This document shows positions 14,955 through 23,819 of a stretch of 64,000 nt of DNA, piece after piece (position 1 is the stretch's first letter; every line of letters starts with the position of its first letter). The notes beneath the pieces are model-generated. The model worked only from the letters and a program-made list of their open reading frames with translations, did not search any database and was not told where the DNA came from. The position numbers and the translations under genes were made by a program. This DNA comes from Bacteroidales bacterium (lineage in GTDB: Bacteria > Bacteroidota > Bacteroidia > Bacteroidales > VadinHA17), in the NCBI GenBank assembly GCA_029210565.1, contig JARGFQ010000006.1, positions 1 to 64,000 on the forward strand. Direction: 5' to 3'.

Positions 14955-15278
14955 ATGGAAAAGGGAATTACATTTTTAATGACGGTGGTGCTGGCGCTGA
15001 TGATTACAGGATGCGCGGCATCATTTATTGACAGCTCGGGAGGACGCGACGGATCGTCGTTCGATAAGGCAGTGATAGTAGGATCGGTGAGGGCAGAGTA
15101 TCTCTATATCGACCGCACATTCAACGGTGCCAGCATCCTGACCCAGGTAATGAAAGAGCATAACGGGAGACCGTATGACATCATCACCATCAGGTCAGAG
15201 GAGGGTGTTGAGCAGGATGTCTATTTTGACATCTCGAAGTTCTACCGCAAGAAGACCTATGCGGATGAACTGGAATAA
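14955..15278 (+). CDS. Small putative lipoprotein
   Basis: A protein of 107 aa from the ATG at 14955; the frame extends to a GTG at 14937. It has a lipoprotein signal peptide: basic start MEKG, hydrophobic segment ITFLMTVVLALMI and lipobox ITGC, so it is probably lipid-anchored in the cell envelope. The mature part contains GGRDGSSFDKAVIVGSVRAE and ends with DVYFDISKFYRKKTYADELE, the style of small Bacteroidetes lipoproteins of unknown function. It directly follows fcl and is convergent with the VWA-protein gene. I do not recognise a named family. Confidence 0.7.
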   Translation: MEKGITFLMTVVLALMITGCAASFIDSSGGRDGSSFDKAVIVGSVRAEYLYIDRTFNGASILTQVMKEHNGRPYDIITIRSEEGVEQDVYFDISKFYRKKTYADELE

Positions 15279-15285
15279 GTCCGGG

Positions 15286-15320
15286 GAATTGCGATTTGAG
15301 ATTTACGATTTTCGAATTGG
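15286..15320. repeat. Degenerate CAAATCG-family heptamer tract, reverse orientation
   Basis: Read on the minus strand the segment contains AAATCG, AAATCT and AAATCGC units at 7-9 bp spacing, a decayed version of the heptamer array inside fcl. It lies just after the lipoprotein gene. Confidence 0.4.
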
Positions 15321-15446
15321 GACTGATTGCAAGAGAGTCAGACTTGAATATCATTGCGTAATTCAGGAAAAAAACTGAGTCGCACTGCCTTCCTTTATTC
15401 AGGACAGTACAACCCAGTTTCCAGCCAGTGCAACCTGTGGTAAATT

Positions 15447-17396
15447 TTATTTCTTGCTCTGAACCAGCCTTATGAATTCGGCGCGGTAGCCGTCGGGGTC
15501 TGAGCCGCGGGCGCCGGTGGCCAGGGTGACGACGTCGGCGAGGGTGGCGGTGCCGCGGAACTTGCTGTCGCGCAGTATCATACCGAAGGCTGCCACGGCG
15601 GCAGAGAAACGGTAGCGGTCGGTGGTCTCACCGGCCTTTTTTATGTCCGGGCCCACCGTTTTGCTGAACAGCTTGCTGGTAAGGGCCTCGGGATCCTTGT
15701 AGCGCAGCTTGATGTTGCAGAGCTCGCGGGGGACATCCTTCATCGAGGGGCGCATGTCGCTGCCGGCTGCCTGATCGCCGTATCTGACTTTACCGGCAGC
15801 GCTAACTGCAGCAGCTCCAGCGTCCGAACCCTGGTACCTCAGCGGATCGACGGTGGGCAGTCCTGTCTCGTCCGATCCTGCCGGGACGATCTCATAGAGG
15901 GCTGTCACGGTATGCCCCGCTCCCATCTCGCCGGCATCCTTCGTGTCATCGTTGAAATCCCTGTCGGCCAGCAGCCTGTTCTCATATCCCACCAGACGGT
16001 AGGCCTTCACATAAGCCGGGTTGAACTCGACCTGGAACTTGACATCCTTCGCAATGGTGAAGAGCGTGCCACCGAACTCCTGCACCAGCACGCGCCGTGC
16101 CTCCTGGATGTTATCGATATAGGCGTAGTTGCCGTTCCCCTTGTCGGCGATGATCTCCATCTTGTCGTCCTTGATGTTTCCCATCCCGAATCCCAGCACC
16201 GTCATATAGACACCCAGTCCGCGCTTCTCCTCCACCAGCTTCTCCATCGAGACGTTGTCTGACACCCCGACGTTAAAGTCTCCATCTGTGGCAAGGATGA
16301 TGCGGTTGTTTCCCCCTTTGATAAAATTCTTTTCGGCGATCTTGTATGCCAGCATCAGTCCTGCCCCGCCGGCGGTGGAGCCACCGGCCTGCAGCTTGTC
16401 GAGAGCCTGCATGATAGTCTCCTTGTTGTTTCCGGGTGTTGATTCAAGCACCATACCTGCGGCCCCGGCATAGACCACAATTGCTACGCGGTCCTGTTCG
16501 CGGAGTTCATTGACCAGTAGTCCGAACGCCGATTTCAGGAGCGGCAGCTTGTTGGGCGAATCCATAGACCCGGAGACGTCGATCAGGAAGACCAGGTTTG
16601 AAGGGGGCAGTTCGGTCTTGTCGATATCCTTTCCCCTGAGGCCTATGTGCAGGAGGTAGTGGTTTTTGTTCCACGGGCAGATGCCGGCCTCGGTATAGAC
16701 CGAGAAGGGGTGTTCGCCGGTAGCCTTCGGGTAATCGTATTTGAAGTAGTTTATCATCTCCTCGATGCGCACGGCATCTTTCGGCACCTCCTGGCCGAGG
16801 TTGATGAAGCGGCGCACATTGGAGTACGAGGCGTTGTCGACATCTATGGAGAAGGTTGAGTAGGGTTCCCTGAGCGGATCACGGTAGCCGCTCTCACTGA
16901 TGCCGGCGTAGGATTCGCTCTTCTGTTCCACATAAGGCGGATGGTGCCAGGCGGCTTTGGCATATGTACCTGCGGGATATGCCCTCCGGCGGTCGTATGC
17001 CACCCTGGCGGCGACCTCGTAGTCGGCTTCTTCCTGAACCTCACAGAGAACCTCATTTTTGACAGGTTTTGTATTCATTCGGTCCTGTCTGCCGGGCTTT
17101 CCGGCATCCGCAGGCTCCATAACGATGTTGATGAGAGTGCGGCCGGCGATCGGTTCCTCCAGCCTCTTCATCCCCCTGAGGGAGAAGACCAGGACCTTTG
17201 CCTCAGGTCCCGCAGTGATGAAGTACTTCCCGTCGGCATCGGTCAGGGTGCTGACGTTGCTTCCCTTTATCATAACAACAACCCCGCTGAGGGGCTCATC
17301 GCTGAGGTTGGTAACCCTGCCTTTGATGACTACCTGTCCGGTGGGTTCCGGGGCCGTTAGAAGCAGGAATGCGATGATTGATAAAAATGTTTTCAT
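15447..17396 (-). CDS. VWA-domain protein with N-terminal carboxypeptidase-regulatory-like domain (YfbK-type)
   Basis: A 649-aa exported protein. Residues 1-20 form a signal peptide. Residues about 22-95 are a CarboxypepD_reg-like beta-sandwich (VVIKGRVTNLSDEPLSGVVV), as found at the start of many Bacteroidetes surface proteins. YSTFSIDVDNASYSNVRRF marks the YfbK-type N-terminal region, followed by a von Willebrand A domain with the MIDAS sequence FLIDVSGSMDS near residue 270 and ATDGDFNVG further on. The C-terminal part (ELCNIKLRYKDP, then FSAAVAAFGMILRDSKF) matches the YfbK C-terminal domain. It is divergent from the ECF sigma gene; this VWA, sigma and anti-sigma neighbourhood recurs in Bacteroidetes, so it is likely envelope-related. 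Its partner is unknown. Confidence 0.9.
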   Translation of the reverse strand: MKTFLSIIAFLLLTAPEPTGQVVIKGRVTNLSDEPLSGVVVMIKGSNVSTLTDADGKYFITAGPEAKVLVFSLRGMKRLEEPIAGRTLINIVMEPADAGKPGRQDRMNTKPVKNEVLCEVQEEADYEVAARVAYDRRRAYPAGTYAKAAWHHPPYVEQKSESYAGISESGYRDPLREPYSTFSIDVDNASYSNVRRFINLGQEVPKDAVRIEEMINYFKYDYPKATGEHPFSVYTEAGICPWNKNHYLLHIGLRGKDIDKTELPPSNLVFLIDVSGSMDSPNKLPLLKSAFGLLVNELREQDRVAIVVYAGAAGMVLESTPGNNKETIMQALDKLQAGGSTAGGAGLMLAYKIAEKNFIKGGNNRIILATDGDFNVGVSDNVSMEKLVEEKRGLGVYMTVLGFGMGNIKDDKMEIIADKGNGNYAYIDNIQEARRVLVQEFGGTLFTIAKDVKFQVEFNPAYVKAYRLVGYENRLLADRDFNDDTKDAGEMGAGHTVTALYEIVPAGSDETGLPTVDPLRYQGSDAGAAAVSAAGKVRYGDQAAGSDMRPSMKDVPRELCNIKLRYKDPEALTSKLFSKTVGPDIKKAGETTDRYRFSAAVAAFGMILRDSKFRGTATLADVVTLATGARGSDPDGYRAEFIRLVQSKK

Positions 17397-17493
17397 AGTT
17401 TTTCTGATTTAAGTTTCTGTGATAAGGATGCAGTGGTGGGGATAATTCCATAAAGGGGTCCGAAAAATCAGCAAATATTTACACCCTGATTAA

Positions 17494-17531
17494 TTCGGAG
17501 TAAACTGAGCTATTTGGTCCGGACTAAACTG
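17494..17531. promoter_or_regulatory. Direct repeat in the VWA/sigma divergent intergenic region, candidate operator
   Basis: TTCGGAGTAAACTG at 17494-17507 and TCCGGACTAAACTG at 17518-17531 match at 12 of 14 bases and start 24 bp apart. TCCG recurs at 17456-17460 and 17542-17546. Repeated half-sites between divergent genes, one of them a sigma factor gene, suggest a regulator or autoregulatory sigma site, which is inference. Confidence 0.35.
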
Positions 17532-17622
17532 TGGCACCTGTTCCGGAAGTAGCCGGTATACCAAAATCGTATGATTTTTGTAAGTTTATGGGTGAATTGA
17601 CAATTGTTGAACCGGGATTTGC

Positions 17623-18210
17623 ATGCCGCCATTATTCATAAGGAAAAGATCCGCTGAGGCGAGTGACGGGGAGCTCCTCAGGAGGTTCAGTGAGGAGGGC
17701 GACATCGCGATACTGGGGCAGCTCTATGAGAGGTACATGCACCTCGTTTACGGTGTGTGTTTGAAGTACCTGGAGGAGCGGGAGGCGTCTAAGGATGAGG
17801 TGATGAATATCTTCGAGAAGCTGGTAACGGCGGTGCCGCAACAGAGGGAGGAGATCGTCAATTTCAGGACGTGGCTCTATGTGGTAACGAAGAACCACTG
17901 CCTGATGTTGTTGAGGAGCAGGAAGAGCGAGGCGGCACACACGGAAGCGATGCTCGCCGACCCTGCCTTTTTTATGGAAAATTCCTCTGAGATGCATCCT
18001 TTGGAAGAGGAGGGGGAGCGTGACACGGAGCAGCTGCGGGAATGCATCGAGCGGCTTAAGAAGGAGCAGAGAGAGTGTATCCGGCTCTTTTACTACGAGG
18101 GGTTCGGGTACCGGCAGATAGCAGAGAAGCTGGGGATGGAGGAGAAGAAGGTGAAGTCGTACATACAGAACGGGAAGAGGAACCTGAGGATATGTATGGA
18201 AAAAGGTTAA
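17623..18210 (+). CDS. ECF-type RNA polymerase sigma factor
   Basis: A 195-aa sigma-70 family regulator that would redirect RNA polymerase to a small set of promoters. Region 2 is seen at about residues 32-66 (LYERYMHLVYGVCLKYL, then DEVMNIFEKLV) and is followed by the region 2.4-like FRTWLYVVTKNHCLMLLR. Region 4 lies at about 143-190 (LKKEQRECIRLFYYEGFGYR, then QIAEKLGMEEKKVKSYIQNG). The linker between the regions is short and acidic, as expected for an ECF factor. The next gene, 74 bp downstream, encodes its likely membrane anti-sigma factor. The stop codon is part of a heptamer tract (AAAGGTT). Confidence 0.93.
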   Translation: MPPLFIRKRSAEASDGELLRRFSEEGDIAILGQLYERYMHLVYGVCLKYLEEREASKDEVMNIFEKLVTAVPQQREEIVNFRTWLYVVTKNHCLMLLRSRKSEAAHTEAMLADPAFFMENSSEMHPLEEEGERDTEQLRECIERLKKEQRECIRLFYYEGFGYRQIAEKLGMEEKKVKSYIQNGKRNLRICMEKG

Positions 18211-18262
18211 AGGTTTCATCAGGCAGTAGTGACAAAGAAAAGGTTAAGGGTTAAAGTAAATG
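18200..18262. repeat. Heptamer tract at the end of the sigma factor gene (AAAGGTT and GGCAGTA units)
   Basis: AAAGGTT, AAAGGTT, then GGCAGTA, AAAGGTT, AAGGGTT and AAAGTAA occur between 18201 and 18259. The sigma factor stop codon TAA is formed where two AAAGGTT units join, so the repeat defines the protein's end. Confidence 0.55.
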
Positions 18263-18284
18263 GTTACGGCAAAATATTTTAGAG

Positions 18285-19364
18285 ATGAAGGAAAAGGACA
18301 AGGATAAGAGGTTGCTGATACCGAAGGATGAGTTCGGAGAGGAGGCAGCGGAGGGGCTCGGAAGGCTAAGTCGTGATGAGGCCGCCGAGGATCTCCGGGA
18401 GCTCTCGGACAGGCTGGAACGGAGGCTGGAGCGCAGGGTCAGTAGGCCGCGTCGTCTCTGGCTGCCGGCAGCGGCGGCGGTGGTGACGGTGCTGGTGGCG
18501 TCGGCGCTCTATGTATCACTGTTCCGGGACAGTGGAGAGCGGGAGCCGGCAGTGGCGATGGCTGATAAGAAGATGGCAGACAGTGCATCTGTTGCTATGG
18601 CTGAAGAGGCAGATACCGACACTGCCCTTATAGCCATGACTGCACCGATAGAAAAGGGTGATGCATCGGGCAGTGCTGACCGTGAATCGATGCGAAGGGC
18701 AGACATGAAAACAGCGGAGGCAGTATCTGCGCCACTGCCGGAGGAGATGGCGGCAGCAGGTGTACCGCCTGTCGTTGTGACAGATGACGAGGTGCTGGAG
18801 GTTGTGTCGCAGGCCCGGCATGAGGAGCCAGGGCCGGAGAAAGTGATTGTTGAGGCGTCGCAGCTTCCCAAAGGTCAGGTGCCGGCAGCGGAGGAGGTGG
18901 TAGTTGAGGCGCTTCCAACGGTTCAGCAGGAGGAGGCTGTGGCCGGAGAGGTAATTGTCGATGCTGTACCGATGATGCAGAAAACCGTCTTGAGAGCGGA
19001 TGATGCAGAAAAAGACAAAGCGGCCAGGAAGAGAGAGGCTGCCCGCACGGCCGTCGAATCGGACACGGTGAGACCCGACGGTCCCGCTCAACCGGTCGGG
19101 GGGTGGGAGGCTCTTAATGACTGGACCAGGCCTAACATCAGTCATGCCGGAGAATTAACGACAGCGGTAAACCGGTTAGTGGTAATGAACTTTAAGGTGA
19201 AAACTGACAGTACACTGTATGATATTAAGGTGTTGAAAACCCCGGGCGACAGCTACACCCGTGAGGCCCTCTGGCTGCTGCGCGAGGGACCGAAGTGGAC
19301 TCCGGCCGTGCGCGACGGACAGGTGGTTGAGGAGAAGGTCACTGTATCTATCGTTTTTAAGTAA
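18285..19364 (+). CDS. Membrane anti-sigma-like protein with TonB-like C-terminal domain
   Basis: A 359-aa single-pass membrane protein. Residues 1-64 are highly charged and cytoplasmic, a likely sigma-binding segment; a transmembrane helix follows at about 65-83 (WLPAAAAVVTVLVASALYVSL). The periplasmic part has a long Ala/Glu/Val-rich linker with the repeated motif VIVEA, VVVEA and VIVDA (about 185-235). The end (about 275-359) looks like a TonB C-terminal domain: VNRLVVMNFKVKTDSTLYDI, then EALWLLREGPKWTPAVRDGQ. That fold binds outer-membrane partners, so the protein may link an envelope signal to sigma release. This is inferred from the pairing with the ECF gene just upstream and from the architecture. 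Confidence 0.75.
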   Translation: MKEKDKDKRLLIPKDEFGEEAAEGLGRLSRDEAAEDLRELSDRLERRLERRVSRPRRLWLPAAAAVVTVLVASALYVSLFRDSGEREPAVAMADKKMADSASVAMAEEADTDTALIAMTAPIEKGDASGSADRESMRRADMKTAEAVSAPLPEEMAAAGVPPVVVTDDEVLEVVSQARHEEPGPEKVIVEASQLPKGQVPAAEEVVVEALPTVQQEEAVAGEVIVDAVPMMQKTVLRADDAEKDKAARKREAARTAVESDTVRPDGPAQPVGGWEALNDWTRPNISHAGELTTAVNRLVVMNFKVKTDSTLYDIKVLKTPGDSYTREALWLLREGPKWTPAVRDGQVVEEKVTVSIVFK

Positions 19365-19394
19365 CAGGCGTGAAGGTTTCAGGTCCCAACAACA

Positions 19395-20315
19395 TCAGCC
19401 GGGTTTTTGTGCCCTGATCAGGGTTTTTCGGAAGTAAGGCGGCGTCAGGTTATTGTGGACATAGAGCATATACCCGTCGGTGAATGACCAGGTAAAGCCC
19501 AGTGCGGCCAGTGTTTTTTCGGTAGCTTCGGCATCCTGCTTCCTGTGATAGGTACAGAGCGCCAGCCTGACGGTCTTATTTTCCCTCAGCAGTCTTTCGG
19601 CACTTCTGATGATCCGTTCTTCCGCTCCGCCAACATCCATCTTAATGAAATTTACCGGATTGTTACCGAGAAGGCCGGCCAGGGAGATGCAGTTCTCACT
19701 GTCAGTATCAGAAGCGAATTTATTGATGATGTGTACTTTATCCTTCCAGGGCCTGAATGTGGCCTCGAGGGCTTCTATCCAGTCGTTGTCGGGCTCAATA
19801 ATATAAACTACACTCGCCCTCTCCACAACATCGAGGGAAAAGTTACCCTCGGCAGCGCCAATATCAACAACTACGTCGTTTTCACCGACAAAGAATTTGT
19901 CATCGGTATAACAGTGAGGTGATTTTTTATCTTGCTCAATGGATATGCCGTTGTAGGCATGCTGTACGGCCGTTTCAGTCAAATATCTACTGTTGTAGTA
20001 GAGTCGTCTGCCGTTATGCATGACGTAAAAGAGCCCGTTCTCGTTGTCCTTATGCACTCGGACCGATTTATGGTCGTACTTAAAGATAAAAGAGTAGGGA
20101 AAGAGAAACGACCAGTGATCGGACAGAAGTGCGTTGGAGTTAAGAAAGGCTATCTCATCAGAAAAAATGTTCCTTTTGGAAGGAAAGAGCCTGAACCAAA
20201 TGTTGATCTTTCTTCGCAGGGCTTCATAGTCGCTGCCGTAAGCTAACCATACCGGGAGGGGTGACCGGTTAACGGTCCTTTTCAGAAGTTGTTTCAGTTT
20301 TCGCAAGATCCCCAT
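19395..20315 (-). CDS. FkbM-family methyltransferase
   Basis: A 306-aa SAM-dependent methyltransferase of the FkbM type, which methylates hydroxyls of sugars or polyketides. The SAM-binding region is DVVVDIGAAEGNFSLDVVER, followed by VVYIIEPDNDWIEALEATF, and the later INFIKMDVGGAEERII carries the family's IKMDVEG-type motif, here with Gly-Gly. It begins with a basic amphipathic stretch (MGILRKLKQLLKRT) that may touch the membrane. It is convergent with the anti-sigma gene (30 bp gap) and divergent from the epimerase that opens the polysaccharide locus, so it probably O-methylates a sugar of that glycan. Confidence 0.85.
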   Translation of the reverse strand: MGILRKLKQLLKRTVNRSPLPVWLAYGSDYEALRRKINIWFRLFPSKRNIFSDEIAFLNSNALLSDHWSFLFPYSFIFKYDHKSVRVHKDNENGLFYVMHNGRRLYYNSRYLTETAVQHAYNGISIEQDKKSPHCYTDDKFFVGENDVVVDIGAAEGNFSLDVVERASVVYIIEPDNDWIEALEATFRPWKDKVHIINKFASDTDSENCISLAGLLGNNPVNFIKMDVGGAEERIIRSAERLLRENKTVRLALCTYHRKQDAEATEKTLAALGFTWSFTDGYMLYVHNNLTPPYFRKTLIRAQKPG

Positions 20316-20506
20316 ATTTCTTTCTCTTCATTTCATGTTCAGTGGTCGCAGCCTTACCGCTCCGGAAAAACACAGTCAAATATAATCTACTTTTCCGCAA
20401 CACTATTCACGGCGGGGGCATGATGATATCATCAGAAAGCAGATCAGGTGAGATGTTTTTTACGATTCAGGAAATTCCGGAGGGGAAACGCCGTTACATT
20501 ATTTAG

Positions 20507-20514
20507 TAGATTTG
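20507..20514 (+). promoter_or_regulatory. Candidate -7 element of the polysaccharide locus
   Basis: TAGATTTG fits TAnnTTTG and lies 16 bp before the ATG of the first epimerase. No -33 box is clear. It would give a very short leader. Confidence 0.35.
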
Positions 20515-20529
20515 TGAAATTTCACTTGA

Positions 20530-21510
20530 ATGAACCTGATATCTGGAAAGAAAGTACTGGTAACCGGCGGAGCGGGTTTCATAGGGTCATCGCTATGCCA
20601 CGACCTGCTGGAGCGCGATAATGAGGTGACCTGTCTCGACAACTTCGCAACGGGAAAAAGGGAGAACATCAGTGACCTGAAAGGCAATCCCCGCTTCAAG
20701 CTGATTGAAGGCGACATCAGGGAGCCGGAGGTTTGCAAGAAGGCGGTGAAGGGTATGGATCTCGTTCTGCACCAGGCAGCGCTAGGAAGTGTCCCGCGAA
20801 GCATTGCCGATCCTGCTACCACCAATGCCGTCAATATCAACGGTTTCCTGAACATGATCATTGCCACCCGTGATGCAGGCATAAAGCGTTTTGTCTTTGC
20901 CTCCAGCTCATCGGTTTACGGCGACTCCCCCGAGCTTCCCAAGGTGGAGGAGCGCACCGGCAAGGTGCTTTCGCCCTATGCCATCACCAAGATGGCGAAC
21001 GAGGAGTATGCCCGCATTTTCGGCAGCCTGTACGGTATGGAGACTATAGGTTTGCGTTACTTCAACGTCTTTGGCAGGAGGCAGGATCCCGAGGGACCCT
21101 ATGCCGCCGTGATACCCAAATTCACACAGTCGTTCATGAAGCATGAGCCTCCCGTCATCAACGGCGACGGCAGCAACTCGCGTGATTTCACCTACATCGA
21201 CAATGTCATCCTGGCCAACAATCTGGCAGCAACGGTTGAGAATCCCTCCGCCCTGAATCAGGTTTACAATGTGGCCTGCGGCGACGCGGTGAATCTGAAC
21301 GACATGACGCTGATGCTCAGAAGTTACCTTTCAGCGTATGACATCTCAATATCCAGAGTCGATCCGGATCACGGTCCCAACCGTCCGGGTGACATACCCC
21401 ACAGCATGGCCAGTGTGGGCAAGGCGGTGAGGCTGCTCGGTTACCAGCCGCAGGTGCTCTTCCCGGAAGGACTGAAGAGAGCAGTGGAGTGGTATGTTGA
21501 TAACCTATGA
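20530..21510 (+). CDS. UDP-N-acetylglucosamine 4-epimerase-like SDR (WbpP/VipB-like)
   Basis: A 326-aa extended SDR that most resembles WbpP-type UDP-HexNAc 4-epimerases, which interconvert UDP-GlcNAc and UDP-GalNAc or their acids. The NAD loop is VTGGAGFIGSSLCHDLLER at about residues 11-29. HQAALGSVPRSIADP (about 79-93) is the segment characteristic of the WbpP group, and the YxxxK pair is Tyr150/Lys154 (SPYAITKMANEEYARIF). RYFNVFGRRQDPEGPYAAVI (from about residue 176) is the substrate loop. It is the first gene of the 20.5-26.6 kb sugar run. The substrate is likely but not proven. Confidence 0.85.
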   Translation: MNLISGKKVLVTGGAGFIGSSLCHDLLERDNEVTCLDNFATGKRENISDLKGNPRFKLIEGDIREPEVCKKAVKGMDLVLHQAALGSVPRSIADPATTNAVNINGFLNMIIATRDAGIKRFVFASSSSVYGDSPELPKVEERTGKVLSPYAITKMANEEYARIFGSLYGMETIGLRYFNVFGRRQDPEGPYAAVIPKFTQSFMKHEPPVINGDGSNSRDFTYIDNVILANNLAATVENPSALNQVYNVACGDAVNLNDMTLMLRSYLSAYDISISRVDPDHGPNRPGDIPHSMASVGKAVRLLGYQPQVLFPEGLKRAVEWYVDNL

Positions 21511-21542
21511 CGCTGTTAACAGGCTAGTGAGATGTTCTTTTT

Positions 21543-21550
21543 TATCTTTG
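21543..21550 (+). promoter_or_regulatory. Candidate -7 promoter element upstream of the second epimerase gene
   Basis: TATCTTTG followed by TAC is a textbook Bacteroidetes -7 box. It lies about 165 bp upstream of the start codon at 21716, in a 205-bp gap, so a leader of roughly 155 nt is implied. No TTG is at the expected -33 spacing. Confidence 0.45.
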
Positions 21551-21715
21551 TACATATCGCGCAATATCGTTCAGCAATCACCAGCTGAATAATCAGATAT
21601 ACAATTCGTTAGGCACTGACACAGTGGGACTGACCAACCGAAGGATTAGACAGGCCATATGCAGGTCTGAAGGAATTGGTATATAATTTACCATGCAAAT
21701 AATTCAAAAGAGACT

Positions 21716-22630
21716 ATGAGAATACTTGTTACAGGTGGGGCCGGTTACAAGGGAACGGTACTCACCAGGAAGCTGTTGGAGCACGGACAGAGGGTAACGC
21801 TGCTTGACAATTTCATGTACGGCTACGAGCCGATGATGCACCTGGCAACCAACAGGAACCTTGAGATCGTAAAGCATGACATCCGCAACGGCATACCCGG
21901 CATGAAGGATTACGATGTTATCTTTCACCTGGCGGGCATAAGCGGGTTTCCGGCGTGTGCATCCAATCCGCACTCGGCTCAGCTTATCAATGTGGAGGCC
22001 ACCCGGCAGATAGCTGCTGACCTTGCCCCGGGACAGATGCTGATCAATGCTTCAACAACCTCGATGTATGGTAAGTCTGGAGAGCCGTGCAACGAGGAGA
22101 CGCCGGTAGATCCGGTAAGCACCTACGCCATGACCAAGCTTGCCGCTGAGCAGATACTGCACGATAAACCGAATGTCATTTCTCTGCGCTTTGCCACTGT
22201 CTTCGGCTTCAGCACAAGGATGCGGATGGACCTGATGATCAATGATTTCGTCTATAAAGCGGTGAAGGAGAAGGTGATCGTCCTCTTTGACAGCTTTGCC
22301 AAACGCACATTCATCCATGTGGAGGATGCCGCCGACTGCTACATCTTTGCCATGGATAACTTCGACAGGATGAAGGGAGGCATCTTCAACGCCGGTGGCA
22401 ACAGCCTTAACTTTTCAAAGGATGAGATAGCGGCGAAGATTAAGGAGAAGGTCGATTTTTCGGTGGTGAACTCCGAGCTGAGGGACAAGGACCTGCGGCA
22501 TTTCATTGTGAACTTCGACAAGATCGAAAAGCTCGGGTTCAGGCCTTCCAGGACTGTGGAGCAGGGCATTGACGAGCTGATCAGGGTCTATGGTTTCTAT
22601 GAATATTTCTCACATTACAGGACAATCTAG
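21716..22630 (+). CDS. NAD-dependent epimerase/dehydratase
   Basis: A 304-aa extended SDR acting on a nucleotide sugar. The cofactor loop is VTGGAGYKGTVLTRKLLEHG (about residues 5-24), where GYKG replaces the more common GFIG. YxxxK is Tyr137/Lys141 (STYAMTKLAAEQIL), and SLRFATVFGFSTRMRMDLMI is the substrate-side loop. It lacks enough of a signature to assign epimerase or dehydratase activity. Only 6 bp separate it from the aminotransferase downstream, so it probably makes that enzyme's keto-sugar or finishes its product. Confidence 0.85.
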   Translation: MRILVTGGAGYKGTVLTRKLLEHGQRVTLLDNFMYGYEPMMHLATNRNLEIVKHDIRNGIPGMKDYDVIFHLAGISGFPACASNPHSAQLINVEATRQIAADLAPGQMLINASTTSMYGKSGEPCNEETPVDPVSTYAMTKLAAEQILHDKPNVISLRFATVFGFSTRMRMDLMINDFVYKAVKEKVIVLFDSFAKRTFIHVEDAADCYIFAMDNFDRMKGGIFNAGGNSLNFSKDEIAAKIKEKVDFSVVNSELRDKDLRHFIVNFDKIEKLGFRPSRTVEQGIDELIRVYGFYEYFSHYRTI

Positions 22631-22636
22631 AATTCG

Positions 22637-23818
22637 ATGCTTAATAAGTCAAATCCAGCCCTGGCGATAAACGGCGGCACGCCCTTGAGCGAAGCACCTG
22701 TGCTGATACACAAGCCTTACCTTGACGAGGAGGATTTTGCCGCCGTTGACCGTGCCATGCGGTCGACTTTTGTGTCAGGCGACGGTCCCGAATGCCGCAG
22801 GTTTGAAGCGATGCTGGCAGAATACCTGGGCGCCAGGCACGTGCTCTTTGTCAACTCTGCCACGGCAGCGCTGGAGCTGGCATTCCGGGTGAAGGACTTC
22901 CCTCCCGGATCCGAGGTGATTGTACCTGACTTCACCTATACTTCCACTGCCCTGGGTGCACTGTACAACAACCTTAAGATAGTACTTGCCGATGTGTATG
23001 CCGACAACGGAAGCATTGATGTTGCAAAGGTCGAAGATTATATAACTCCCGGGACAGTTGCCATCGCCCCTGTTGACTACGCAGGCATCCCGGCGGATAT
23101 GGATTCCGTCAATGAGATCGCACGAAAACATGGACTCTATGTTGTGCACGACACGGCACAGTCACTTGGATCCAGGTATAAGGGCCGCAGGACCGGCACG
23201 CTGGCTGATATCTCGACCTTCAGCTTTCACGGCACCAAGAACATGACCACGGGTGAGGGGGGAGCGGTGGTCACCGATGATGATGCCATTGCTTCGCGTA
23301 TAAGAATACTACGTGAGAAGGGCACGGACAAGCACTCGTTCCTGACCGACAACCGCACGCGCGGATTCTATGAATACATTGACACCGGCAACTCATATGT
23401 GCAGTCGAATATCCTCGGGGCACTGGGTGTGTCGCAGCTGATGAAGGTTGACCGGATGAATGCGAAGCGCAGGGAGATAGCAATGTACTACCTGAACCAG
23501 CTTAAAGGGATCGGGGAGATTGAATTCCTGCGTGTGACCGAAGGGGCGGAGAGCAACTGGCATCTCTTCGGGATGCTTGTCCCGCCTGAGGAGAGGTACT
23601 GGATAATGGATGCACTGAGGGCTGAAGGAGTGATGGCCAATGTTCACTATTCGCCCCTGCACCTCAACAGGTTCTACAGCGACCTGGCCACAGACGATGC
23701 AATGCCAGGCTCGGTGATGTTTTTCAGGAGGCTGCTACGGTTGCCTCTACACCCCTGCCTGACAGCTGAAGAGCAGGATCTGGTGGTACGGGCAGTTGAA
23801 AAAATCTTTCAGAGCTGA
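22637..23818 (+). CDS. DegT/DnrJ/EryC1/StrS aminotransferase (WecE/RffA-like)
   Basis: A PLP-dependent sugar aminotransferase of 393 aa. The start INGGTPLSEAPVLIHKPYLD is seen in RffA-like members; the nucleotide-sugar site is near VNSATAALELAF, and the cofactor aspartate lies in VVHDTAQSLGS. The PLP lysine is Lys201 in SFHGTKNMTTGEGGAVV. EKGTDKHSFLTDNRTRGFYE and the following GNSYVQSNILGALG closely follow the WecE/RffA pattern, which transaminates dTDP-4-keto-6-deoxyglucose at C4. Its neighbours (SDR upstream, ATP-grasp and GNAT downstream) fit synthesis of an acylated amino-sugar. Confidence 0.92.
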   Translation: MLNKSNPALAINGGTPLSEAPVLIHKPYLDEEDFAAVDRAMRSTFVSGDGPECRRFEAMLAEYLGARHVLFVNSATAALELAFRVKDFPPGSEVIVPDFTYTSTALGALYNNLKIVLADVYADNGSIDVAKVEDYITPGTVAIAPVDYAGIPADMDSVNEIARKHGLYVVHDTAQSLGSRYKGRRTGTLADISTFSFHGTKNMTTGEGGAVVTDDDAIASRIRILREKGTDKHSFLTDNRTRGFYEYIDTGNSYVQSNILGALGVSQLMKVDRMNAKRREIAMYYLNQLKGIGEIEFLRVTEGAESNWHLFGMLVPPEERYWIMDALRAEGVMANVHYSPLHLNRFYSDLATDDAMPGSVMFFRRLLRLPLHPCLTAEEQDLVVRAVEKIFQS

Positions 23819-23819
23819 G

